A stretch of 64,000 nt of DNA, from the NCBI GenBank assembly GCA_018296165.2, contig JACKQL020000003.1, positions 992,001-1,056,000 on the forward strand, in the 5' to 3' direction. The notes below the pieces were generated by a model. That model made no database searches. It saw only the letters and a list, made by a program, of their open reading frames with translations, and had not been told where the DNA came from. The translations under genes were made by a program, and so were the position numbers. Each line of letters opens with the position of its first letter. Position 1 is the first letter of the stretch. Origin of the DNA: Termitomyces sp. T153. Its lineage: Eukaryota; Basidiomycota; Agaricomycetes; Agaricales; Lyophyllaceae. Below are positions 12,341 through 24,131 of this stretch, one piece after another.

Positions 12341-12989
12341 TCAGAAGATCACATGCCACACGTCATCCATATTTTTTCTGAATTTGTATTTCGTACCGCC
12401 GGCTCGGACATAAGGAAAAAACTTTACATTATACATTACATTACAATTTACATACGTCGGTCGAACTTGAACCCTGCGTGGGAGCAAAAATCGAGGACAA
12501 AATTTGGCGGTTGAAGATGGAGTAAAGCCTCGGCTACTTCGTAGACCTCGGAATTTGTTGTCGGGAAGAAATCCGCATTTTTTCGCGTAGAAAATGTCTT
12601 AAAAGTCCCGAACCATGTCAAAAATCGAGTCACCGAAATGAAACCTAACATGAAGCTCTTCAATGACAAGATGGTGGCCAGGGGTAGTGTTTGCCTTTCT
12701 TGTATTCCTCGCGTCTTTTTCTAATGGCTACACGTGTTTCAGCATTCCATAAATGCGGATTTACCACCAGAATTACGGTACTATTCCGTAATTAGGACAA
12801 GACGCGGAAATATATCCAACTCAGATTCTCGTTTCATCTCCAAATACAGATTTATTCCAGAGTCCTGAAACTCTGTATACTACTTTCGGGGGCGCCAAGT
12901 GTAGGAAGGCAGAACGTGGACGACACACCCTGATTTATATAATGAATTCACAATTCACGAATGTTTTTCAGCAAGTCGCATCCCGAAAG
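12341..12989. other. Upstream region of the aquaporin gene
   Basis: CG content returns to normal here. Apart from one stray repeat unit at 12481 and the TATA box, no gene is visible. Confidence 0.45.
12934..12941 (+). promoter_or_regulatory. TATA-like box of the aquaporin gene
   Basis: TTATATAA about 50 bp upstream of the ATG at 12990, in an otherwise unremarkable promoter. Confidence 0.4.
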
Positions 12990-14408
12990 ATGTCTCGATC
13001 CAAGTCCTATACCTCGACCATCTCTCAAGCTCCCAATGTTAACGATCAAGGGCCACTTCTGACTTCGAGAGAGAATGCCACTCGTGAGAACTGGTGGTGG
13101 TCATACAAGTAATGTCGACACCATCCGCGGGCTTGCGCCCGGTTCCTGATCACAATACAGACAGATGCTTCGGGATCCTTCTGCTGAATTTGCTGGAACT
13201 ATGCTTCTCACCATCTTTGGCCTCGGTGTCAATTGTCAAGCTGTTTTGTCGAGCAACACTAGAGTATCTTCTCCCAAGGGTGTACGTTACCCACATCTTT
13301 CAATCAATCAGGCTGAGATCTGACCATTCGTTCCAGGACTGGACCAGTGTGACCTTGGGATGGGGTGCCGGTGAGTTGTTTTCATAGGAATTGTTCTTCT
13401 TTCTTAGTATGATGTTCATAATTCTTTGTAGCTATCGCATTGGGCGTATGGGTCAGTGGTGGCATCTCTGGTGGTCACATCAACCCTGCAGTATGCTCTT
13501 CCTTCTAAGCAGCGATCGTATCTCACTTCAAATGACAGGTAACATTGGCAATGGCGACCTGGCGCAAATTCCCCTGGAAGAAGGTACCAGGTTAGTCATA
13601 TTTTTAGTTATACTATATTCGTGACCTATCCTATCTTTCATTGTAGCTTACATCTTCGCACAATTGATGGGCGCGCTTGTTGGGGCTGCAATCGTCTATG
13701 CTAATTACTTCCATGCACTCGACGTCTTTGAAGGCGGAAAGGGTATCCGGACGCTCAAAACCGCGGGCTTGTTTTCGACCTTTGCGGTGAGTTCGAATTT
13801 GATTTCTATCAAAAGGATCCCTATTCATTCTAAGACCTTAGGCGGACTACATCACAAATGTATCAGCTTTTTTCTCTGAGTTCCTTGCGACTGCCATCTT
13901 GGTTTTCGTTATTCTCGCCGTCACAGATCGTGGTAACGCACACACACCTGCCGGCTTGCTTCCCTTGGCGTTATTCATTACCTTCATCGGCATCGCTGCC
14001 GGCCTTGGTATGGATACTGGCACGTGTTGAGGGTCTCCAAGTCTGGCGTGATATTCATTTAACATGACAATAGGCTTTGCAATAAATCCTGCGCGTGACC
14101 TTGGTCCTCGTCTCTTGACATCAATGGTTGGCTACGGAAAGGCTGTCTATACATTCCGTCAGTCAGTAATTATTTCGTTGTTCATTCCACAAGGCAAGGT
14201 CTGATCATCGATCTAGCCAATACTGGGTCTGGTGCCCCATCATTGCTCCGTTCTTGGGCGCCCAGTTCGGCGCTCTACTTTATGACACTTTCTTGTATAA
14301 TGGAGACGATGGGCTTTTCAGCAAATTGTAAGTACCCACTTGTCACCTTGGGCTGATCTGATGGTACAATCTAGTTCTTCAAGCAACTCTCTCGTCTCTG
14401 CGGTTTAG
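12990..14408 (+). CDS. Aquaglyceroporin (MIP family channel)
   Basis: Six-helix channel protein for glycerol or other small solutes and water, expected in the plasma or an internal membrane. About ten short exons give roughly 310 aa starting [18 protein letters not shown]. Visible hallmarks: [19 protein letters not shown] (helix 1); [20 protein letters not shown] (first NPA); [45 protein letters not shown] (second NPA); [20 protein letters not shown] (last helix). The Asp after NPAR is typical of glycerol-conducting members. The second NPA follows an intron that most likely has a GC donor (exon ends ATGGATACTG at 14019, intron 14020-14073). A GT donor four codons earlier is possible but would delete GMDT from a conserved loop. 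Confidence 0.93.
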
Positions 14409-15546
14409 TCTGAAAATGTAGCGCTCATCTCTTTCTCATTTATCCTACCTGTGATCTATATGTCTGGTTTTTCATAATGACTTCTCGGATCTTGATTTGA
14501 TTGTTTGTATTTGTATAATCTCACGATGTGCTTCATAACACAACATAGACTACAACACAACATAGAGTTGGAATGACTTTGCGGGATACGACCTTTCAAG
14601 AATCACAGCGAATTGATGATGAATGGTGTTCTCCAACCTACGAAAACCCTTTTGATGGTGCTTCAAGTTAGAATAGGTGTTACTCATGGACAAGCGATCA
14701 AGAATGCAGCCATTCGCCACAGACTATCACGTACATCGGAATTCAAAATGCCCTAGTGTTTCAAAACGTGATTTTTTGACAGATCGTGGCCGCAATGTCT
14801 CTGATCCTTGCTAGCATATAACCAACACATACTACTCAACCTTGGATATCGAGAGGATCAGTGAAGTTCACCCAGGACTGGTCTGTGATAAGGTAGAATG
14901 TACCTGTAAAATGCAAAAGCACATTTGAAGACCCCTGGAATTAAGCACTACTTGAGATAGTACTACCAAACTTTGTATAAGTAATCTATATGTAAAGGAT
15001 AAGCTGTGTACCAGGTTTCATGACATTGCAAGCACTTTCAAAGAAGATATTGCAGAAAGAGTGTAGATGTGGGCTTGGCTTCATTTAAAGTGTTGTAATG
15101 CAGGTCCTGTTCTCACCCTCTCTCCCTCGCATGGTGCAGAGCAGTGTATGCAACCCCAAAGAGCATCTCCTGGCCGCTCTTCCAAATGCAGGCTCATCCA
15201 GAAAGTAGGTACACTGACTGCTTGATGCCCAAGAAAAGCCCAACATCTCCAAAGTCATTCAAGATATCAAGCAATGTACTGATGTTACTCTTCCTAACCA
15301 TTATGTCAACACTGAAATGAATCCCTACCCTACTTTAGATTATATTTTGGAGTTATACACACAGTTAAAGATAATGCCAGGAAATGGATAAGTGCTGGGA
15401 TGGATAAGTGCTGGAAAACTATATGTGGCTATGGACAATATTGAGACCAGTGTACTGACTACAGCAGTACTATACTTATAGTCAGGTGTTCAGGTCTTGG
15501 TGTGCTTTGGGGTGTGGAACATGGATATGGGATGTAACTCCAGGGT
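14409..15546. other. Aquaporin downstream region, then transposon debris
   Basis: Normal CG content up to about 14880, then CG-poor sequence. No coding block is recognisable. Direct repetition of GATAAGTGCTGG near 15390-15415 is minor. Confidence 0.4.
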
Positions 15547-16470
15547 CTAGGGTGTGTTCCAAGCAGGGCAGTGGTGCCAGAACAAGGTTTAGCAGTGATA
15601 AGACCTTATTCTTGCTGAGTACCAATTTCTGTCTTTTCCTATGTTCTGGTGACTTTTAGAATTTCCAGTTTTTACATGATGCAATGGTCATGTGACTTCA
15701 TCACATGTGGTCTAGGCCCCCAGCCCATCAGACAACTTTTCCCTAGTGAGCTCACCAATAATATTCCCTTTTCTTCTCCTCTTCTTATTTGCCATTGTTC
15801 CTACCAACTTTGCACTAGCAACCTAGCACCTCTCTTGTATTTAGCAGGCTCTTTGGGACCTATCTCAACTTGCTCCCTCACTTTCTTATAGTCTGTTCAT
15901 ACTCTACTTGTGAAATCACTAGTTGTTGTGTTCTCTGCATGGCAGCTAGGCAGCAATGGATGACATCAGCAGCACTACTGGGGGTCTTGGGTGCATGCAG
16001 AACAAGTGTGGGGGTTCTGCAGAGTAAGTTAGGGTATGTTCCAAGACCAGAAATGGAGCAGTAGTGTCAGAACAAGGTTTGACAGTGCTGCTGGGAGTCT
16101 TGGACAAGTGTGGAAGAGGTGCAAGGGTTTTACAGAGTAAGTTAGAGTGTGTTCCAAGGCCAGAACTAGGGCAGCAGTGCTGGAACAAGGTTTGGCAGTG
16201 CTACCAGGAGTCTTGGGTGCATGCAGAACATGTGCAGGGGTTTCATGGAGTAAGTTAGAGTGTGTTCTGAGACTGGGGCAGTGGTTGGTAGTGTCAGAAC
16301 AAGGTTTGGCAGTGCTACTGGGTCTTGGACAAGTGTGGGTATTGCAGAATAAGTTAGAATGTGTTCCAAGACTGGAAATGGGGTAGCAGTGCTGGAACAA
16401 GGTTTGGCAGTGCTACTAAAGATCTTGGGTGTGTGGAGAATAGGTGTAGTGGTTCTGCAGAGTAAGTTTG
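15547..16470. repeat. Interrupted ~113-bp minisatellite
   Basis: The unit contains AGTAAGTTAGAGTGTGTTCC, AAGACCAGAAATGG, CAGAACAAGGTTTGGCAGTG and TGGGTCTTGG. The anchor AGTAAGTTA recurs at about 16023, 16136, 16249, 16348 and 16461, giving spacings of about 113, 113, 99 and 113. A further partial copy at 15547-15597 is separated from the array by about 350 bp of unrelated sequence (15600-15945). Copies differ largely by CG/TG/CA-type changes and small deletions. Confidence 0.75.
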
Positions 16471-17055
16471 GAGTTTCCACCCTTCCACCCTAACAGGGAA
16501 GGTTGTTGAGGTGAACAGGGGGCACCTTGAATCTGAACCACCACCATGGTCAGTTTAGGGCAAGTGTTTCTGACTGAAGAGACACCTCTGCCAGTGAGTG
16601 GGCAAACCAACGCTACCCATAGGAGGTCACTACTACAAATGTAGGCTATAAAATGTAGCAAATCAAGGTGGATCTGAGTAGAGCACTCTCCCCCTGCCCA
16701 CCCTGATGAGACAATGGAGAACACCATAATGCAAACCCAAAGTGCTTTCTACCTGACCAAGATAAGACAGAAGTAGTAATTTAGCCTTGAGGACTCTGGG
16801 AACCTGATGTCTAACAGTACATTAGATATACTAGTATGAGTAGTACAAGTCAGGGAGACCTACCATCCCTCGACACCATGGTATAAGCCACCCAAAAGAA
16901 AAAAAAAAGAATTGACCCTGAAATCTCTAGAAAAATACACCAATAATAAAATTTACTAAAGTCTGAGGCAGACAATGACCTAACATAGACTGGATGAATG
17001 CCCCCAACACAAACACAACACAAAAATTTCTGTGGTCCTATGCTGCCATGCTAGC

Positions 17056-17745
17056 AGACACCTCACCATGAGCAATACACCCAGTGTCACCTAGGAACCT
17101 GGAAATCTCACCAGTCAACTCACTAAAAGGGACAGTCACCCACAAACTAATAGACCATTCCAAAGAACCAACCCCAGGCCCACTGATGTCATCACCCCCA
17201 ATCCTCCCCACTCCAGAGCAACTAGAGATAGAGAGAACTTTTCTGGGAACAGAGAATGTGCCCAAAATTCAAAGGTGGCTGATAGTGCCAATACTGGGAA
17301 TAGAGAGAGAGAGGACCCACCAAACACCTGGCAGGATGAGCATGGAAGTTGGCAGATGGTCACCCCAAGGAAGGCATGCAGGAAAGAGAGAAGGGCAGCA
17401 AGAGTTAGGGAACAAAACAAAGGCCTGTATGTGGAACCCCCACAAAAGGATAAGGAACAGAGGCAAAATGCAAAGAAGCAGGTGAACAGAGATAGAGGCA
17501 CACACTGCCCCAGCCCCACCCTGTCACTCTCAGCTTTTGACTACACCAATGAGGAGAATGCTCCAATGGAAGTCAATACAGATCTGTTTACGGGATTGAC
17601 CCCCAAGGCAAATCTGACCATGGACAAGGGATTGCCCACCTCTGGCACCCAGTCTACCCCCACACCCCACCCCAACACTGCCATACCCATGTCTTTCAAT
17701 ATCAATGGTATACAAATAGCATCACAAATGGAACCAGATCTCTAG
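17056..17745 (+). pseudogene. Transposon-derived ORF fragment of unknown family
   Basis: A CG-poor, lysine/arginine- and proline-rich frame open at 17275-17745, reading NTWQDEHGSWQMVTPRKA, KERRAARVREQNKGLYV and later NTDLFTGLTPKANL. It has no ATG near its beginning. A related-looking proline-rich frame runs in another phase from 17084. It resembles the basic, disordered first ORF of some retroelements, but I recognise no domain. It lies 250 bp from the left LTR of the Gypsy element and need not belong to it. Confidence 0.25.
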
Positions 17746-17996
17746 GGCCAGAGACCATCCCCCTCACCTACCTGAGCTAAGAAGTCAGCACAATGAGTAC
17801 TGCTACATCACCCCCCCTGGGAACCAGAGAGGAGTAAGAGAAGAAACACAGGGCTGGCATGGAGACAGGGAAGGGAGTCCAATGAGAGGCATGAGTCCTG
17901 TACTGCCAGCAGATGAAGATCAAGCTCCTCTAGATGGCAATGCTTCTGAACTATGGATTGAAACCATGGCAGAAAATGTCACCACAAACAGAAAGG

Positions 17997-18239
17997 TGAA
18001 AGGCTGACGGTTTATCAGCCTCACTCAAACCAACAGACAAGACAACAGTTTCTTTGTTGTTTGTAAATTAGTTGACATCGTGAAATATAATATAGGTCTT
18101 TCCTCACCTTTGTTGTTTGTAAATTAGTTGAGAGAACAACAAGGGTGAGTTTCTGAATTGGTCTGGTATGTGTCACGTGACCCCACTTATCTCAACTTTA
18201 CTTCTTGTTTCATTGTGAGGATGCCCCAGCATCCTTACA
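17997..18239 (-). repeat. 3' LTR of the Gypsy element
   Basis: 243 bp, TG...CA, matching 24132-24374 in length and, apart from six CG-type sites, in sequence. On the element's own strand it is the downstream LTR. Confidence 0.93.
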
Positions 18240-18253
18240 CTCCTCCCCCCTCT
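18240..18253 (-). other. Polypurine tract of the Gypsy element
   Basis: On the minus strand AGAGGGGGGAGGAG ends exactly at the first base of the 3' LTR, the position of the plus-strand primer. Confidence 0.8.
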
Positions 18254-18272
18254 GGAAACTTTGCATTCTCTG

Positions 18273-21240
18273 TCAAACTTCCACCCTGTTCTCAGCCTCC
18301 CATGCGTCCAGAGCCTCGCAGTCCTCCAGTTCCACCCCAGGAAGCCACTCGTCATGGTCGGGCCCATATCCGACCCATCGCACCAGGTACTGTTTTCCCC
18401 GTCTGCATTGTTGTGCATCGATGATCTTTTCAATCAGGTACTGGTCCTTCGCGCCATCTTCTGTCACCACTGGCCCAGGCCGTGCGTATTCTCTGTTGGG
18501 GAAGAGAGCTGGATTGTTGGGTATGTGCCGCTTGAGTAAACTCGCGTGGAACCCGGGGAAGGATCGGTTTGAATTGGGCAGGCGTAAAGTGTATTCTGAA
18601 CATTCTGGGAAGGTGGCTATCACCTCGTATGGACCGTCATTCCTAGGCATGAACTTGGTGACACGCTTCTTCCCTTTCCTCTTGTAGTTCCTTTGTCAGT
18701 GCTTTGTCGATAGCATAACAAGGTCACCCTTCTGATATTCGTCTTCTGGCGCCCTGTGTTTGTTCGCGTGGTACACCTGTTGTATCTTTGCCACAAGTAA
18801 GTTGTCCTGCACCTCTTTTACATCCGCCTCCAATTTGGCCACGATCTTGCATGCCGTGATCATTTCCGCCATGGCTCCTTCAGGCAGTGGTGCTAGCGGG
18901 GGAATGACCTGCGGTGACCTCCCCGTCTTCAGTTGGAATGGGGAAAACTCCGTCAAGGTGCTCACAGTGTTCATGATCGTGAAACGGATGTGGGGAAGGG
19001 TTCTTTTCCATCCCTTCTGGTTTCTGTCAACGTGATACCTGATTGCCTGTACCACCGTCTTGTTCGTCCTCTTGCTCCCTCCATCCATCTCAGGGTGGTA
19101 GGATGTGGACATTTTCAGCTTTACACCGGTGAGTTTGTGTAGTTCCTTCCATACTTCTGCAATGAAAAGATGATCTCTGTCAGATATGATCTCGTCCATC
19201 AGCCCGTTCTCACAATACCATTCATCAAATAGGACTGTGGTGACCTGCGTGGCCGAATACGATGAGTGTGTTGGGGCCAGCCTTATGTCCGCTCCCATCA
19301 AGTCTGTCATGGACATGACTGTGTCCATGCCATCTTCCTCGGGCAGGGGCCCCACGAAGTCTATCCCTATGACTGCGAATCTCTTGTCTGGGACTGGGAG
19401 GGGGTGTAGTAGACCCGCTGGCTTCGACATTTGATCCTTGTTCCTCTGGCAGGGAACACATGATGGTATGTACGCCTGCTCCAAATCACGCCTCATGTTC
19501 GGCCAGTAATATGAGTTCCGCAGTGCATGGTAACTCTTTTCAAATCTGAAATGACCCAGGTTGTCGTGGGCCAGATGGTATAACATCTCCCGGATGTGGG
19601 TGTTGTTTGGGATTAGGAGCCATCATCCCACATATATGAGGCCATTCTTTTCACGTGCCCCCTCTATGCTTCCCATCTCAATGTCCCTGAGCACCTGCTT
19701 GGTGAAGGTATCTCCTTTGTATCTGGTGACAATCTCCTTCAAGAACTTTTCATCTGTTGTGATACATAGTGCACCTCCTGTGATCTTGATCTTTGGCGGT
19801 GAGTGGGTGTACACAAGTGCGCATGCTGCGAACACTGCATTGGGGCTCTCCTCTGGCATACGCAACAGTGCATCAGCTGCGGTGTTGTCCTCCCCTCATA
19901 TGTACACAATCTTGTAGTCAAAATCGGCCAAGAACATCGACCACCTTGCCTGCCGTCGAGACATTTCCTTCTGTGACTGGAAATACTCCAGTGTCCAATG
20001 GTCAGTGTAGACTTTGAAGTGTACACCTAGGAGACTGGACCTCCACCTTTTCAGGGCTTTCACAATCGCCAGGAGTTCTTGCTCATGGACTGGGTAATTT
20101 TTCTCTGCTGAGTTTAGTTGGTATGAGTCATATGCCACTGGTCTCGCAGATTCCTAGGTATCTCCAAAGCTGAGGACTGCTCCTGTTCTCTGATCACTGG
20201 TGTTGGTGGTCACGAAGATCTTCTTGGTGGGATCCTCATAGTCAATGACGGTGAGGCATTCAGCGCTGGTAACTATTCGTTTAATCTCATCAAAAGCCCT
20301 CTGGTGCTCGTCTGTCCACTCAGGGAACAATCGGTCGCACTCTTTCATGGTCAATGGTGTGAGAATGCTTGTGTGTTCTGCCAGTGCAGGTAGGAAAGCT
20401 GCCAAGTATCTTGTGAGGCCCAGAAAACCACATACATTTGTAGCAGTCTTTGGCCTCGGCCACCGCTGGATTTTGTCTATCTTGTGCAAATTGGCTGTGA
20501 TGCCCTCTGCAGATATCGTATGCCCAAGGAAGGCAATCTCCGTGGCGAAATGAACAGATTTATCCAAGTTGCAGTATAGACCAGCTTTTCACAGGGCTTC
20601 AAGTACTCTTCTGATGTTCTCTTCATGTTCCTCCACAGACTCCGACCATATGACTACATCATCCATGTATACATAGCATATCTTCCCTATCAACTCCCGC
20701 AATGCATCTGTGGCCCGGCTTTGGTGCGTCAATGGCGCGTTGCACCCACCCATGGGCATGACTGTCCATTTGTACAGTCCCCAGGGTGTGTGGACTGCTG
20801 TGAGATATATATCATCGGAATGGACTCGTGTTTGAAAGAATGAGTTTGTCATGTCCAGTTTTCCAAAAATCTTACCCTTTCCACAGGCGGCAAGGATGTC
20901 CTCTACCAGTGGCAGGGGATAATTGTCCCAGATGGTGTTTTTGTTCAGTTCTCGATAGTCATTCACCCATCGTGGGGGTATTGTTGGATCTGGGACTCCG
21001 TTGCAATATTTCGGGACGCAGAAAGATGGTGATGCAAATTCGGAAGAAGAGGGTTGTAATCTGCCGGCAGCGAGGTGCTCATCCAACAGTTTCTTCCAGG
21101 CTTTGTGGTATTTCTTGGGTGCTGCGTAGCCCCATGCATTGACCACCTTGTGAGGGTCTTTGAGCCGAATTCGGTGGTGTATATTGTTGGGCACGGCCTG
21201 TATGTCTGGCAACCTGGCTGGAAATTGGTCTGCATATTGC
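18273..21240 (-). pseudogene. Gypsy pol: reverse transcriptase, RNase H, integrase, chromodomain
   Basis: Read 21240 to 18273. Reverse transcriptase: RIRLKDPHKVVNAWGY, LDMTNSFFQTRV and YVYMDDVVIW (catalytic YMDD intact). RNase H: VTTNTSDQRTGAVLSFG, where Asn replaces the usual first catalytic Asp. Integrase: zinc-binding HDNLGH...CVPC, then GIDFVGPLP and EIISDRDH, then DGGSKRTNK, where Lys stands at the catalytic Glu. C-terminus: chromodomain QYLVRWVGYGPDHDEWLPG. Stops lie near 20586, 20151, 19893, 19620 and 18693. Four are TGA at positions where the family context suggests CGA arginine codons; one is TAG. The N-terminal part continues beyond the nested LTR at 22389. Confidence 0.88.
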
Positions 21241-22388
21241 TGTCACGACCCATCCCCCAAAACCCTGCACATCGTCCATCAACCCCCCGAACCCCCAAAA
21301 AAACCCCCAACACTCCGCCAAACTTCCGCCCATGCCCCGCGCCTATTTCGGCTAACTCCGACACCTCCCCGGCTAGCTCTGACGGCCCCCTGGCCAACTT
21401 CGGTGCCTTCCCCGCAGCCACTGACACTTACCCTGGATCTTCCAAACCCTGAGAACCACCCCCGCTGTTCCCAATCTTTGCCACCCATCATCAACTCAAC
21501 ACCCTGGTTTCTCCGACTTATTCTGGAGTATCACGACAACCTCAGGGCGACCCGCATTCCCCAATGATCCCATCAACATATCAGCGCGGCCTGATCCTTG
21601 ATCACAACCGACACCCGCCCACTCCGTCGAGCTCCGCCAAGCCCTGCCACCGCAGCCAACATACCCAAAGTTCTCCGGTAGTCAGTATATAAGTCATCGA
21701 GTAGCTCTTCGTACTCTAGTCTTGATATTGCTTAATGTTACCTATGGTCTGATTGTTTCCTTTTCATGTTTTGTGTTTTGTGTTTCATGTCTCGTTCTCC
21801 TTACTCTCAGTCTCCCGGTCTTATCTCAGTCTCCCGGTCTTGTCTTGTCTCCATTTCGTTATCGTTCTTGTTATCGTTTCGTATCTCCACTTGAATCTAC
21901 TCTTGTTCCATATCAACCCCATTCCATTTCATCTGACGCTGTCTCGGTGACTCCATCTGGCCATTGTGCCCAGGTCCTCATCAACCTAAACGACCTCACA
22001 AACCCGCGATTATGATCACGAACCCCGACACTCTTTCACCAGGTCCGAACCTCACTCTTTGCTCAGTCCCGGACCCCATCAACTCCAATTGATCTCCCAT
22101 CAAACCCCGGCCCACTCCCATTGATCATGTAGCCACCTACTCCTTTGCTTCCACGAATCTCCTGTATGGTCTTCTGCCTGAAACCCGCCAAGCCCGTCCC
22201 GTTTCCTTGCAATCCAACTTCCCCGGACCTCCCCGGATCTGTCCGGATCCCACCCCACCGGCTATCTGCCCAAGTCATCAGTACCCAGAACGTCTTCAAG
22301 TGTTCGGTTACTAGTGCAAGGGGATCATGCCCACCTAGTAAGGACTCGCCCAGTGCAGCTGAGCCCCCAAGGTCAGCGGAACCTGACA
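21241..22388 (+). mobile_element. Nested solo LTR with 5-bp target duplication
   Basis: A 1148-bp insertion beginning TGTCACGACC and ending GGAACCTGACA (TGTCA...TGACA ends), flanked by ATTGC at 21236-21240 and 22389-22393. Removing it plus one ATTGC joins the two halves of Gypsy pol in frame across the KEQ/YADQFPARL junction. No second copy of its ends and no coding domain lies inside, so it is a solo LTR left by recombination between the ends of a different element. A TATA box (AGTATATAAG, about 21686) suggests its transcription would run on the plus strand, opposite to the host element. Confidence 0.88.
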
Positions 22389-23990
22389 ATTGCTCTTTCA
22401 GTTCCACGTCTTTCTTCTGAAGCTTTTCTTGAAAAGCCAGACCTTCGATGCACTCCAGCACCATCGCAAGTATAGTCTTGGGGTCGGGTGCTTCCCTTCC
22501 CTCTAATTCGGGTGTGGACCCCTGCTCTGTAGTGTTCTCTGGGCTGGGGTCCTTACAGTGTAGCGGCAATTCTGATAGGGACGTCAAGTTGTCCTCCTCC
22601 TTGGGCAGAGGAAAACAACAGAGCCCCAGGCAGGTGACCAGCGCATCAGAAATCACTGTAGAAGGACATCCGTTATCAAGCAAGGCCTTGACAGAAATAG
22701 GGAAGGAGGGGATGGATGGGCCGGAGAGTTCAACCATGGCCTTCATGTGTTGGCCAGTGAGAGGGGGGTCAGAAGGAGGGACATACGAGTCGCTGTCCAT
22801 GTCGTTGTCACGGATTTCCTCCGCATACACGTATCCTGCGACTGTTTTGTTTTTGGCAGCAAGTGCCATCTCGAGGGTGAGCATCTTGTAATTCTTGGGG
22901 TCTGGCCAAGTGTTGTTGATCTTCATTGGGCATTTGTTCAGGTCCTTGGCGTGGCCGCAGTAAAACACCCAGCATTGAGTACAGCCCTCGTGCTCCTTGA
23001 GGATCCTTTTTTTGTCTTCTGTGAGCCGTGGGAGTCGCAAGATGTTTGCATTTGCACTTGATCCCATCAAACTTGGGGATTGAGTGCATGTGGGGGGATC
23101 TGAGAGGCGTTCTGCAAGTGGCTTGTGCTTCTGTCGTTCTGCTGCATGGGCGGCATTGTTGGCATCAATGAGGCGTTGGGTGCGTGCATTTTCCTCATGC
23201 AGATCCTCATTGAGCTCTGTGACTTTGCGAATCCAGTCTGGGAAGGTGGTGGCTATAAGGTTGGTGTTGTCGAGCTTGGCACGCAGGTCCGGGTTCATGT
23301 TTGCCTCGAGTTGTGCCTGGACAGATGCATCTGATAGACAGCACGTCGATTTGGTGTTTGCGAGGAGCACGTTGAGGTTCTCGAGTTCTATTTGCCAATC
23401 TGCAAAAGGCTTGTCCCCCTGCTTAGATGACAGGAGCGTGTTGCAGACGCCGTGCTCCCATTTGCATAGTAACGCATATTTTGCAAACTCAGTCAGATAT
23501 TTGTCTAGCAAGAGGGCATCGATACATGTCTGGTTGGCATGATACCATTTCACAAAGTGCGGCTCCAGCATCCCATCGGCAACAAACCTCACGATCTCCT
23601 CGGGCTTCTTCTCTGAGTGTTTCAGGTACCGGTGGCATGCATTGGACCATTCCTGGAATTTCTCAACGTCGAGCTGGCCCAGCGTGAGCATCAGACAGTC
23701 CTTGAGTTTGGAGACTTTTACTTCCGCGAGTGGACAATTGTCGGCGAGTGGCATCAGTGAGTCTAACAGCAGCGTTTGGCTATCATGGCAGCATTGATGG
23801 GTTGTGTGCGGCGCTGATGGCAATGAGCACAGGAGTTGGTATGGGTGGTTGGGGTACTCCGAGGACTCGTCTGAGTCTGAAGAATCCTATTCTGAGCTTG
23901 AGAGCTTGGTGAGAGGTGAACGTGGAGGGGTTTGAAAATTTTCGTCTGTGGTTTCAGATGGCGTGTGGCTTGTGTGAGCTGTATTCGTGA
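22389..23990 (-). pseudogene. Gypsy gag and aspartic protease
   Basis: Minus-strand frame, largely open from about 23890 down to the nested LTR, after an upstream acidic-serine stretch with one stop (SSSE stop DSSDSDESS). Gag core: KVSKLKDCLMLTLGQLDVEK, FQEWSNACHRYL and FADWQIELENLN. A Cys/His segment CTQCWVFYCGHAKDLNKC stands in the nucleocapsid position. The retropepsin-like site VKALLDNGCPSTVISDALV has DNG rather than the commoner D-S/T-G. Frame 22392-22063 beyond the junction is LTR sequence read through by chance. Confidence 0.8.
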
Positions 23991-24131
23991 CTACCAAAGG
24001 AACCGTGGCAGTTAGCGTGGCTCTTCTTCGCGCCTCCTGTTGGGTAAGGAGAGGGGTGGGCGTCGAAGGTTGATTTCAGCATGTCAGGGTGAAAATTTAA
24101 TTTCGGACCATTATCGGTGTTAAAAAAAAAG

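Noticed and set aside
21722..22015. Open frames in the nested segment
   Set aside because: They lie inside a solo LTR bounded by a target duplication and show no domain.
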